Assembly (NCBI GenBank): GCA_038363925.1
Contig: JAQQWL010000015.1
Coordinates: 2,666,001-2,730,000, forward strand
DNA length: 64,000 nucleotides
Reading direction: 5' to 3'
DNA from: Apiospora phragmitis
Taxonomy: Eukaryota > Ascomycota > Sordariomycetes > Amphisphaeriales > Apiosporaceae
Positions 34,028 through 45,532 of the stretch are shown here, one piece after another (position 1 is the first letter of the stretch; the number at the start of each line of letters is the position of its first letter). The translations under genes were made by a program, and so were the position numbers. The notes under the pieces were generated by a model that made no database searches, was not told the origin of the DNA, and saw only the letters and a list, made by a program, of their open reading frames with translations.

Positions 34028-35942
34028 AGCCAGCTAACGGTGCTACGGTCACCTCATGCAACGGCGACCCCTAAATTTAAATAGCCCCTAATAGCACCAC
34101 ATATAAATTAATATATAAACTAGTTAGCTTTTAATTTATAATTAATTAAATAATACTATTATCTTCTTTTTTTTTCCTCTTTTTAATAGGCCGTAAACTT
34201 AACGAGTTAATACTATAACGCGCGATTTAAAATATTATAAATAGCTCGTTAATAAAATAAACCGCCGAGAAGCATAATATCCTTAAAACAATTCTAAGGG
34301 CTCGGATTCACGGCCGCAAGACTATAAAATAACGGAATAAGTTTTTCTAAGCCTTAATAATAACGGAAGAGTCTTAAATCGTAACTTAGTACCTTATATA
34401 ATATAATTTAAGCTGCTTACCGGCGTACGTTATTTTCCGGATATTCGCTTAACGAATTTTTTAAATTAACGAAATTAATATAATACTCGGTAAGTACTAA
34501 GTTAAAAGATTTATTACTCGCTATTTATTTATTAATACTACTCTTTTTAAAAGGATAGATTTTTTAAAGCTTAACGTAACTTCCGTAAAGAAAATTATCG
34601 AGTTTTTCGAGCGGCTTAATAATCTTATTTTAAAATCGATCCCTCCGGAGTTTCGGTTTAACGTCGACGAGATCGGTAACTAGCTCGGCTATAGAATAAA
34701 TATAATAATTATTAAACTTATTAAAATAAAGAGAATACTAGTTATAAACTCTTTTAACTAAGAATAGGCTTCTGCGGTCGAATATAATAACGCTTTAGGC
34801 CGAGCTTTGCCTCCTCTTATTATATTTAAAGGTTAATAGGTCTAGTAGTAATAGTTTTCGGAGGAGGAGGACTCGTTAACGGATGCCATAGAGGATTGGG
34901 TCTTTACGGCATCCCCTAAAGGCTGGACTAATAAGGAGCTGGCCCTAGTGTAGCTAAATGAGGTCTTTATCCCTTATATAAAGCTTAAAAACGAGGATTA
35001 ATAACGGCTTATTATTCTGGATAATCACGTTAGCTACGTAAGCGAGGACTTTATTATAACGTGTTTAAAGTATAAAATATAGCTTTTTTTCTTTCCGGCA
35101 CATTCGTTACACTTATTATAATCCCTAGATCTTAATCTTTTTAATATATTAAAAATATTTACTATTAAAAAATAACCTTATACTATATAGGGCTTAATAA
35201 TATAAATATAAATAAGAGGGATTTTTTTAATATTACGAATTAATTAAAAAGTTTACTTTTTAGCCGTATATAATAAATAGCGGCTAGGCCGTAATTAGTA
35301 TATTCCTTCGCGATATTAATAAGCCTTTTAATAGCCGGAATTAAAGGATAAAAGACTAAGTAAAGATAAGATTATTTAAGCCTCCCCTTAACGTTTTTAA
35401 TAAATAATTCTCCTTTATAGCGTTATTAATATTTACGACTAGCCGCTAAATTAAAGAGTTAGCGGATACGTTTAGTAATAATAATGCTATTTTTAATAGC
35501 GCGACGCGCTAGGTTTTATTCCGGAAGTTTTAAAAGAGTTTAAATATTTTAAACGGCTAGATCGGTTAATTAGAACACGAGAAGTTAGTTTTAAAAAGTA
35601 ATTTTAAAAAAAAGAGGTAAAAAGAGGAAAAGAGTAATACTTAACCTTAATTAGAAGTTTATATATATATAAGATATTATAGTAATTAAGAGGGAGATAA
35701 ATAGCGTTACACCGGAACCCTAAGCTGTTACTCTTTTATCGTCGGCGCCGGAAGCCGTTGTAATTAAATCTAACTTTAAATTTAAGATTAAAAGTGTTAT
35801 AAAAGCATTTCGGAACTAAAACGGTATTTTTAGGATTTTATATTAATTTTTAATTAAATTATTCATATTATTATTATATAGTATTATTATTAGTTTTTAA
35901 GGTCGCCGTTGCATGAGGTAACCGTAGTACCGTTAGCTGGCT
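34028..35942 (+). mobile_element. Pogo-like DNA transposon, full-length copy nested in the LINE
   Basis: It has inverted repeats of about 45 bp (AGCCAGCTAACGGTGCTACG at left, its inverse at right) flanked by TA. The interior, read through stops, gives KGWTNKELALVWLNEVFIP, LIILDNHVSY and FFLPAHSLHLL. These are DDE-superfamily endonuclease blocks of pogo/Fot elements. The length of 1.9 kb is typical. Confidence 0.85.
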
Positions 35943-36200
35943 TACCTACGATAAAGCTACGTTATTATATAGCTTACTCGTAAATAAATATAATTTAAGA
36001 GAGATTTCGAAATATAAGCGTAGCTTATTAAAGAATCCCGAGGCGTATTACGTATCCTTTATCTTATATATAAGCTCCGTCTAAACTACGAAGGATTTAT
36101 ATAATAACGGCTTAATATAAGACTCCGAGATTTTTAATTATAAACCGTATAACGCTAGCCTCCGTATTTAATAATATTACCGCTATTATAATTATAATTA

Positions 36201-38062
36201 ACGTATCTCATAAGCGAATGTTTTATATAAGCGAATGTCTCATTTTTATAAATTTCTTTATAGCTTCAACCTTTTTTTATATTTTTTTACGTCCGAAAAT
36301 ACTATAACTTTAAAAAAAGAGTAATATAATTCTAACGCTTTAAGCGCTTTAAAAAGACTTAACTTTAAGCGTATAAAAAGCTATATTAATTTATTACGTT
36401 TTATTAAAAACTTTATAGCGTAAACGAAATAATTAACTTATACGATGCGAAATATTTACGAATTTTTAAAAGCTTTTAAATTTTAAAAAAAATGCGATTA
36501 TTTGATATATTATTAATTTAAATACGCGATCGTTTTCTTTCCCGATTAAATAGTATAAAAGATATAGCGAATTAATTATTTAGTTTACGCGACGCGGGAC
36601 GCGTCGGCGTTAATTAGGCCTCTAATTTCGTACGACGATAATTAGACCTCCGGACGCGTTTTAACCGAAAAATCGATTATTAAAAAGTTTTTTATAAAGA
36701 TTTCGACGCGTATCGCGTATAGTTTACCCTCGTACGGAATATAATTTATAAATATAAGATCTAAAAAGAGGATATTTATAACTTCGACGAAACCGGCTTT
36801 TTTATAAATTAAATCTCGTCCGAAATAATCGTAACCACCTCCGATCAATACGGAAAGCTTAGGGTAATATAGTAAAAGAACCGGGAATAAGTTATAATTA
36901 TTTAGGGCGTCGGATTATATAATTACGTTATCTTTCCGTATATTATTTTTACCGGGAAAACGTACCTCCCTTCTTAATATAAAAATAGCTTATTATTAAA
37001 GGATTAAGTGATCGTAATTATTAAAAATAATTAAATTATGAATAAAAAAGGCGAGGATTAGATTCGATATTTTAATTAATATATTAGGTTTCGTATAAAA
37101 GGTTATTATCGCCTCTTAATCCTAGATAATTACGAAAATTACCACTTAATAATTTTCGAGCTTTATTATAAAAAGAATTCGATTATTATACTTTATATAC
37201 CTTTTTATTCGTTATATAAGCTCTAACCTTTTAATATCGGCTATTTTTATATATTAAAAAAGGTGTACGGGAAAGAAATTAAATATTTTATACGGGCGTA
37301 TATTATTTATATTTCAAAGAAAAACTTCTTACTAGCGTTTTTAAAAGCGTTCTAAGCAATTTTTACCGTTTCGAATATACGAGGAGGCTTTTAAAAAATA
37401 GGACTCGTCCCGTATAATCTGGAATATATTATTTCATAATTAGATATAAAATTACGTACTTTAATACCTCCGGGGACGTTTTCCGGCCTACTTTTTCTTT
37501 AAAAATTAAAAACTTTAAACAACTTGATTAAGGCTTAATCCCAAACCGAATACGTTCGAAACCGTATTATACGGTATTAAAATAACTTTTTAATATTTAT
37601 TTTAACTAATTTTAATTAAATCGTAAAAGCTATAACGTATATTATATACCGAGTTACTCTTTTAAAAAGTAAGAACGCGATATTTTAAAAAATAAATAAA
37701 ATATTTAGCCGGCGCCGCCGTACGAAAAAAAAACGGCTATAAAATAGAGGATTACTTTATATATAAGCTAGAGAAAACCTGCAGTTTTAAAGGGATATTA
37801 ATAAATAGTTATAAAACGAATCGCGTTGAAAAAGTAATTATATAAAAACGTTTAAAATATATTTATAACGCTATAGAATCTACGGAAAGCCCGGGTATAA
37901 TACGCGTACTTATTAAAATAATATAGAAGTATTTAGAGATGAGGATTCCGATTAATTTTAATATTTTAAATACGTTATGGTAAAATTAACTTATATTTTA
38001 TTAAAAAAGGTGTAAAAAAATAAGACATTCGCTTATATAAGATATTCGCTTGTAGGATACGT
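36201..38062 (+). mobile_element. Fot1-like DNA transposon, copy 2 (full length) nested in the LINE
   Basis: It has TA-flanked inverted repeats (ACGTATCTCATAAGCGAATG at left). Reading through stops shows DETGFFIN, then YRLLILDNYENYH and ILYIPFYSLYKL, the DDE blocks of Fot1 transposase. It is opposite in orientation to copy 1 and almost the same length. Confidence 0.85.
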
Positions 38063-41000
38063 TATATAATTAAATATTATTAAAAGTAGTAGCGATACAG
38101 CTATTACTTTATAATAGTATATTTTAAAAGAGATTAAAAGTGCCCTTAAAGAGGATTACGAAGTAAGAAACGTTATATTAATTATAATAAAGAACACACG
38201 GCGTAAGATCGCGGCTGCCCCGTAGCGATCTAATAAAGAGAACGCGTAAAAGAAACTTATACCTACCGGCCTCGCCAGTTCGAAGTCCGTAGTACCGGCG
38301 ATAGCTCGGTAAGAACAGCACGGCTATCGCTACCGGTAACGCTTCTTATTAACGATAAAAAGGGGTATATAATAATTTCTTAAAAAAGAGGCCGCCTACG
38401 GTTTAATTCGATAATAAGTAGCTAAAGTAAAAAAATACGCTCGTAAAGCCGGCGCGGCACCGCCGCTTTTTTATTAACGTAAGATATTATTATAGTTTTA
38501 TAATTATAAACTTATAAATAATATATTAAAACGTTATAATATTAAAAGTAATAACGGTACTTATTTTAATTAATTAAAAAAAATATAATATATTAATATT
38601 ATAAGAAGTATAAACGAACTTTTATATATAAGCTATATATTATTTAAAAATAACTAAATATTGAGTAATTTACGGCGAAAGTTAAATAACTATTTATATA
38701 TATAAACGATTTAATATCGATAAATTAAAAACTAAAGCAGGCCTCGATTAAGCTGCCATTATAATACCGATAAGAAGAAGTAGCCGTTTTATTATATAAT
38801 CTATATACTCGCCGATTTAAAAAACTTCCCGATAACGGGGCCTTTTAAACGACCTCGATACGACCGCGTAACCCGGGCGATACTTACTCGTCGGAAACTT
38901 TAACACATACTATCCGCTTTAGAACGTACACGGTAAGAAATTATATAAAGTAAATAACCTTTTTATTTTTATAGATCGATAAAACCTAGAGCTAGCTACG
39001 CCATACGGAAAAATTATAAAATAACGCTACGAATAAAGAGAATCTACGCTAGATCTAGTTTAAATAATACGAAGAATAATAATCTTATATAAAAAAGACT
39101 CTAGTTTAAAAAGTTTTAATTATAAGGCGTAGGTTATCCGCGTTAAATTAGAAACTAATTCGCTACGAGGTAATAAAGCGAAAGTAGAGGGATAGAATTA
39201 AATAATATTAAATAAAGAGCTAGTATAAGCGGAAGCCGGAGCACGCTTAACCGATATTATCGAGCTAATAAGCCTAGAAGAGCTAGATCGAGCTATTAAT
39301 AACCTTATAAGTATCTTATGAAAGATTACCGATATAATAGTATTAAAAAAGACCCCTATATTAGTAAAGATACGCCTTAATAATTATTAAAAGTTTAAAA
39401 AGTATAAATTATAACGAAATAATAATATCGAGCTTATTTCGCGATACCTTCGTAATATATTTAGAATTAATAAACCGAATTAAAAACGGACCTAAAAAGA
39501 ATTGTTTAAAAGGTAAAAATAAAGAGCTAACGTTACGTAGTCGCCGCTACCTCCCACGACTTTAAAACATTTTAATCGCTCGAATAATAGGCCCGGCTAC
39601 GGAATTAGACGTTATTATAAATAGCGAGTATTTTAGAATTAAGACGTAACGAAAGAGCTGCTATTAAGGCACGAAGTTATAACGAGAAAGTTATACTCTT
39701 TTCGAAGAGGTTCTTCTTTAATTTAAAAACCGACCTTATAAATTTAAATAACGTAATAAACTACGCCCCTAGGCTTACTTTTATTAAAATAAAAGTAACG
39801 GTTAAAGAAATAAAAGATATTATTAAGTAAATAAAACCTTAAAAAGCTTTAAGGGAAGACCTTCTACTTATTAATTTCTTTAAAACGTATGAGGAACCCT
39901 TTTTTAAACGTTAGCCGGCTTAGCGACCGCGAGCTTCCGGCTTACCTACTTCCCTAAACGTTTTCGTACGGCAAAAGTTATTATAATTTTAAAGTTAAAT
40001 AAAACAATAACTAAAAAGCAGATACCTAATAAATAGAGACCTATTTTATTATTTAGCACCGTCGGGAAAGTAATAGAAACGGCTATGAACCGGCGAATTA
40101 TTAGAATAACCGAAAAGTGCTCGCTTTTATCGAAAAGCTAGATAAGGAACCGGACATAGCGATCTACCGAGCTAGCTATTCGACTAGTTATTAACGTTAT
40201 CCGTATAACGTGGTAATAAAAGGGCGTCGCTTCTCTTTTCTAGTTTAATATTAAAGGTGCTTTTAATATAATTAATTATAAAAAATTAATCGCTATATTT
40301 TATAAAAAAGGATTATCGGATTAAATCTACCGATAAATTAAAAGCTTTATTATAAATAAATAAGTCTACCTTTATTTCGACAGTAAATCGTTAAAAAAGA
40401 TCTAACTCCGCGTTAATATTCCGTAAAGCTCTTCGCTATTACTAATCCTCTTTATTCTTTATATCGCTACTCTATATAAAAATTTAAAAGCTTACGAACA
40501 GCTTATTATTATTAAGTTCGTAAATAATATAAATCTTATTACTATAAAACCGGACCACGCTATAAATTACCGTAATCTAAAAAAAGCGTAAAAAACTTAT
40601 AACCGTTAAGTATATACGAAAAGGATAGAGTTCGAACTTAAAAAAAGCGAGCTTATCCATTTTATTAAAGCGTAAAAAGCCTGTACACTATAAGTACACC
40701 TCGGGAACGCCGCTATATCGCTAATAATCTCGGCGAGAATCCTCGGCGTATAACTCTATTAAAAACTATAATAAAAGAATTATATTTTAAAAATTAAAAC
40801 GAAAATAATAATTTAAATATTAGCTCTTATTAAGCTCGTAGTATTAACGTAAAAATATTTAATATAAAAAGCGAAAGAGCTCTATATAAAAATAATACGT
40901 AACGTATTAATATACGGAGCGTCGGTTTAGTATAAAGTGGCCAACACCGAAAAAAAGCCAGCCCTTAGCTTTATAATAGTCTAGAACTCCTATTTCTAGA

Positions 41001-41400
41001 CCGTAACAAGGGTATATAAAGTAACCCCTTAATACTACTTAGAAATTAAAGCGGTAGTTCTTTTTTTTAACCTTTATTTAAATACGAGGGCGGCTAGCTT
41101 CGAAATATATACAGAAACTACCGGGAAGCTGCAGTTCTTACGTAGCGCTTATAAAAAAGCGGTAGAAATTATTAATAACGAACGAAGCGTAAAAAGGAGG
41201 AAATAAAAAAGACTTTAAAAAGCTATTAATAAAGTCTTTATAATTTTATAGCTAAGCGACGCTTAATTAGCGTTAATTAAATAATAATTAAGCGGTTAAA
41301 CGGTTAAATAAACGTTTAAAAAGAAATAAAAATAAAGATAATTTTATACCGTTATTTTTACGTAAGGCCGCCGCGAATTAATTATAAAGTCTCCACTAAA

Positions 41401-42090
41401 TTAAAAAACGTGCCGTTATTATAATAATATATTTAAATATAAAGCGTCGGTTTTAATATAAATACGTATTAAAAAAATAAGGCTTAAATCGTTCTTATTT
41501 ACTTATTAAATTTTAAACGTCCAGACGCTACTATATAATTATAATAAAAGGCGGGAAATAACTAAACACTTAATCTTATATTATAAAGATTTTAAAAGAA
41601 AATAAAAGTAATTAATAAAATAACTAATACTTAATCCGTTACGAACTCGTTACGATCTAGCGGCGCTTATTATAAAAAAAGATACGGCGAAAGTTATTAT
41701 AGAGTAGCTTTTATAAACCGGTCGATTACTACTATATAAATTAGTAATAAAGATTAAAGGATTACCCGAACTTAAATAATCTCTTTAAGCCTTAAAATAA
41801 AGGTTATTAGACTAATAAGTGAAAACTAGTATAATAATATCGAGCACGTGAGGTAAATTTTACGATATAGTAGCGTATATTTTTAATCTAGCTTCGACAC
41901 GGTTTATTACATAAGGAACTAAATAGATATACCGAAGGCCTTCGGCCTACGGCGTACTATTAATAATAATAATAATAATATACGGCACTAAGCACCGTTT
42001 TAGTCCGTTTTACTTTAATTTAAGCTTTTTAATATAGCCCGTACGGTAATGCGGCGTCTTGCCTTTCTAGAATACTTTGTTACATAAGGT
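41401..42090. repeat. Right end of the AT-rich block
   Basis: This is unassigned AT-rich sequence, probably the LINE 3' region. It contains the perfect 14-bp palindrome CCGAAGGCCTTCGG (about 41,933-41,946) and a TAA microsatellite at about 41,960-41,980. Normal composition resumes at about 42,090. Confidence 0.55.
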
Positions 42091-42729
42091 CGGCATCCGG
42101 TCTCCCCCTAGACAAGAGCTTAGAGAGCCGAATTAATACTAGGGTCGGTGACGACCTGGGAATCCTCGGTGTTGTATGTTTTTGCCTGGCATTATTCCTT
42201 TTTTTGGCACTTGTTGCACCATAAAGAAGGCAGTTGGGCGGCGTGCACGTCGGTTCTCTCAATGGCAGTATTCGTCCACAGGCGCAAATGCTATATACAT
42301 TCGTCAAACCAGACTGGATTCATTTTCCTGCTAGAGACAACTCTTTCGGTGGGCTGTATGAGACTCTAATCGCAATCCCAAAGCGGCCACATCATACATT
42401 GGTGATGCCCACGATCGAAAGTGAGATAGTTTGCGCCTGTTTCCCATACTACAAAGTCTTGCCCCAGACCCAATCAGTTAGGACATCAGTTGGCAAAGGT
42501 TTTCTTGAGAGCCCGTTATGATAGCCAAAGGCAAAGGGAGCAAAGCTTCTTGCTTCATTTGTCAGTGGAGCTTGGTAGGCTCCTGCGAGTAGATAGAAAA
42601 GCTTTGTCGGGACCACTCACTGCATCACCGCACCTTTACACATACAAACCCAAAGATTTCTCCTCTGGATATATTCTTAAGTTTACCAGTCGGAACCCGT
42701 GCTCGACGCAGCGTCTTCAGCTACACACA
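42091..42729. other. Upstream region of the first secreted-protein gene
   Basis: This normal-composition DNA separates the repeat block from the gene by about 640 bp. The frame of the downstream gene is open back to 42490, but signal-peptide logic places the start at 42730. Confidence 0.4.
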
Positions 42730-43356
42730 ATGCTCGCCCTACCATTTCTCGTTCTCTGCCTAGCAGGCGCTGGCTTGTCTTTGGCCCCCCGAGCCAGGAC
42801 TGTCCAGAAGGAAGTACGGATCACAAGCACGGTCACGTTTTCTGCGAGGCCTGGGCCCTCCCCCCCGCACACGTACAAGACCAACCCAGCTCCCTCGGTC
42901 TCTACGGCGTTGCCCTCCAGCCTCCCCACCGACCCCTTAGCCGACGACCGGGCGTTCCTCATCGGAGTGGTACCGTGGCAGGAGAACCCCGACTTGAAGA
43001 CGGCCCAGCAGATGCTCGAGCGTCTGGTGCAGTATCAGGATGTCTACCGGACAATGACCTCGGAAGGGCCGAAAGGAGGCGAGGACAACGCCCCGTCCGC
43101 GAAGCTGCCAGCTAACATCGTGGAGGAGATCCACAAGATGAATACCATACTCGACCACGGCGGCATCCTGAACGGCGGCAATGTTCGTATTCTCGACGCA
43201 CTCGATGTCATCTTTGATAACGTGTGTGCCGATACTGGGAAGACGGGTCAGATACCAGGGACGGTCAAGGATACGGTGAACTTAGTACTGCGCGGGATCT
43301 CTTCAGAGCTCCAACCGTGTGTACCCGACACCTCGAGTCCACCAGGACGTACATAA
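42730..43356 (+). CDS. Small secreted protein A (paralogue of the 44,816-45,532 gene)
   Basis: The product has 208 residues. It begins with a clear signal peptide (MLALPFLVLCLAGAGLSLAP), which decided the start over the upstream open frame. A Pro/Ser/Thr-rich stretch (about 25-75) precedes a conserved helical part. That part has PWQENPDLKT, ERLVQYQDVYRTM, LNGGNVRILDALDVIFDNVC, TGKTGQIPGTVKDTVNLVLRG and ELQP. The same blocks occur in the same order in the protein at 44,816-45,532. I do not recognise a known domain. Only two Cys remain in the mature part (in NVCADTGK and QPCVPD). Position next to a RIP-affected repeat block, small size and secretion are features shared with many fungal effectors; that role is inference. 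Confidence 0.85.
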   Translation: MLALPFLVLCLAGAGLSLAPRARTVQKEVRITSTVTFSARPGPSPPHTYKTNPAPSVSTALPSSLPTDPLADDRAFLIGVVPWQENPDLKTAQQMLERLVQYQDVYRTMTSEGPKGGEDNAPSAKLPANIVEEIHKMNTILDHGGILNGGNVRILDALDVIFDNVCADTGKTGQIPGTVKDTVNLVLRGISSELQPCVPDTSSPPGRT

Positions 43357-44815
43357 GATTGTGGGATTGTACTGAGCAATTGGAAGGGAATATTGGGAAC
43401 TAAGTAAGTAGATGGTGGCTCTAGGTAGAGAGAAGACGCACCCCCTGTATGTTCATGTAGCTACACCCCAGCAGCATCGATAGTGATAATCTCCTGAAAC
43501 TTCTGATCTAAAGTTGTTGTCGGGGCGTTTTCACACAAGGAGGTCCATTTCTAATCAACCAGATGTGCATTACCAAATTAACTTTTATGTTTCCCGTCGT
43601 CCCCTCAAAGGTGTAGGTGCCCTGTACCTGAGCATGTAGGTACGTTATCACACTACCTGACCAGTGCCTACCTTTATGTAATGAGTTGGTGAGTCACTAC
43701 ATGTAGGTACACGCCTCTTCCCTTCAAGATTCCAAGCTGCAACTTCCTCTAAATCTTACATGTGAACCTGTGTGCAGCCTCACGTACCTACCTACATAAT
43801 TCATGCTACCTAGGAACATAAGGTTTCTACATCCTTCAGTCCAGACTGTAACCAGGGAACTCCTCCACACCAACAATCTTCATACCTTCATTACGTGGAA
43901 GGTCAGCGACACTCGACAGCCCCAAGACTCTGGCAAGCACACCTCCTCTTTCTAATCTTCGTATAACATCGAACTTTTTGACTTTCGTTGACAGGCAGCC
44001 CTCGGACCTCGTTGGATTAGACTTGGACATCCCTCCTGCACGATGCTCCCCTCGAGTACAGCGGGGTAGCCGCCGAATATTCCTGTCGCCACAGCTGCGA
44101 GTTCACGTACTAATTGATCTTCTATTAGAACTGATCGATGGTACTTATTTACGATTCTGTTTCTGCGAACTGTGAGTTGTCGGGATCCTCTTGCGATGCT
44201 TGAGGGTGGATGAATGAGTCCTGACTGCCTTCGTCCACCACACCATCATCATCAGAACCAGAAAGCAACATCAATAACAATAAGAGCATTCCAGCTGGGT
44301 AAATGATCACGCCTCCATCTCTCGCCATGGCAGACGGATTCTGACAGTATATACGGTATCAAAGCCATTCCCAACCCCTTGGAGGATCGTTTCTCTTTCT
44401 TTCCCGCTCTCGTATCCTCGTCCTCTCCAATCTGTCTGCGCCTTAGCTATCTACGATGCAAAGACAATGATCGAAACCATCCCGGTCCCGGTCATTAGGT
44501 AAATTAATACCTCAGGACTCAGTTCAAATATGAAATTAATTGCTCAATTGTTGACTTGATTGTAGCTACATTAACTTCGTCCACCCCCTCGTCTCTACTT
44601 AGACGAAAGGCTGGTACAGTGGCGGCGGGCGCCCGTGACCATCCTGTTCAGGGTGCCCAGCGGATTAGCCCCTGTGTCAGAAGCAGCAGAGCCCACTGCA
44701 AAGCTGTAGCATTTTGCCTAATACCCGGAGCGAGGCATCACACTCGACACGATTGTCATTGTTCTTATGCAGCGGTATTTCCACACCGTCGCGTCCTTGT
44801 TCCAATCGTACCGCA
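43357..44815. other. Region between the convergent secreted-protein genes
   Basis: No gene was recognised. It contains several copies of the short motif ACATGTAGGTAC or its inverse TACCTACCTACAT (43,615-43,800). The frames at 44,556-45,241 on the plus strand are antisense shadows of the second gene. Confidence 0.4.
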
Positions 44816-45532
44816 TCAGAAGCCCGCAGTTGCTGTACCCGGGGGCGGCGCGGGCTGGGGGTCGACGGCGAGGCCCCGGAGGACCCCGTCGACAGTCTCC
44901 CGCACGCCCGCGGGGATCTGGACCTTGCCGGTGCCGCCGCAGATGTCGTCGAAGATGGTGTCGAGCGCGCGCAGGACGCCGGGGTTGGCGCCCGTCAGCA
45001 CGCCGTCCTTCCGGATCAGCTCGCCGGTGCTGCGCGCGTAGTCCAGCATGTCGCCGGGGAAGGCCTTGTGGTGCTGCTCGCGCTCCGTCTCCACGGTGTC
45101 CTGCACCACCTGGTAGGCCACGAGGCGCGCCAGGATCCGCTCGTCGGGCACTTTCGTGCGCAGGTCGTCGTCGGTCTTCCAGGGGCGGAGGAACGTCTTG
45201 GCTTTGTTGAAGAAGAGTTGCGGCTGGATGTTACGGCATAGCTCGGCTCTGCCCCTCGTCCGCGCTTGGCCTAGTGAGCTGAGGAGATAGTCGCGAGTGT
45301 TTTCCCTTTGGGTGAGCGGCGCGTGATGGAAAGCAGGCTGTGAGACCGAGGTGGGAGAAGGGTCTGGGCTCGGATCCACGGGTTCGGCTGTAATTGTAGT
45401 GGAAACAGAGTCTCGGGCATGGAGACGTCCTTGGGTAGTTGAAGGAGGAGCTATGTAGTCGTGTGGAACTTTCCAAAAGGACGCAGCCCCCCCAATGGCG
45501 GCAAGAGACAAGAGGTGCCTCAAGAGATGCAT
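44816..45532 (-). CDS. Small secreted protein B (paralogue of the 42,730-43,356 gene)
   Basis: An intronless frame of 238 residues starts MHLLRHLLSLAAIGGAAS, a probable signal peptide. A Ser/Thr/Pro-rich stretch (about 38-70) follows, then FLRPWKTDDDLRTK, ARLVAYQVVQDTVETE, LTGANPGVLRALDTIFDDIC, GTGKVQIPAGVRETVDGVLRG and VDPQP. The blocks align one-to-one with protein A, including L-x-A-L-D-x-I-F-D, T-G-K, I-P and V-L-R-G. Two Cys remain after the signal peptide (LCRNIQ and DICGG). The two genes converge, tail to tail, 1.46 kb apart, which suggests an inverted duplication followed by strong divergence. Function is unknown. Confidence 0.87.
   Translation of the reverse strand: MHLLRHLLSLAAIGGAASFWKVPHDYIAPPSTTQGRLHARDSVSTTITAEPVDPSPDPSPTSVSQPAFHHAPLTQRENTRDYLLSSLGQARTRGRAELCRNIQPQLFFNKAKTFLRPWKTDDDLRTKVPDERILARLVAYQVVQDTVETEREQHHKAFPGDMLDYARSTGELIRKDGVLTGANPGVLRALDTIFDDICGGTGKVQIPAGVRETVDGVLRGLAVDPQPAPPPGTATAGF

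Larger units (their letters stand above)
33106..41400 (+). mobile_element. Tad-like LINE retrotransposon, RIP-degraded and interrupted by two DNA transposons
   Basis: ORF1-like sequence (33.1-34.03, 35.94-36.2 and 38.06-38.5 kb) becomes continuous when the two nested elements are removed. Downstream, the degraded frame at 39.99-40.75 kb can be read as PISLLSTVGKVIETAMNRR, then GAFNII and IPQSSSLLLILFILYIA. These are the reverse transcriptase blocks of Tad/I-type LINEs (GAFD, GIPQGSP-like). The RT active-site FADD is seen as FVNN, mutated. Plus orientation. Ends are approximate; no poly(A) tail or target duplication was identified. Confidence 0.75.
24620..42090. repeat. AT-rich RIP-like transposon block
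   Basis: From about 24,620 to 42,090 the base composition drops sharply to very AT-rich, dominated by TA, TTA and TAA. Stops occur in every frame and no intact gene exists. Recognisable transposon protein fragments survive on both strands. This is the signature of repeat-induced point mutation (C-to-T at CpA) on multicopy DNA in Pezizomycotina. The block is interrupted once, at 29.64-30.34 kb, by normal-composition DNA. Boundaries are judged by eye; a sliding-window RIP index would set them. Confidence 0.93.

Noticed and set aside
24620..42090. Centromere as an explanation of the AT-rich block
   Set aside because: At 17.5 kb it is short for an AT-rich regional centromere and is fully explained by nested, RIP-mutated transposons; chromatin data would be needed to revive the idea.
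44714..45241. 175-codon plus-strand frame
   Set aside because: It is antisense to secreted protein B and has no motif.
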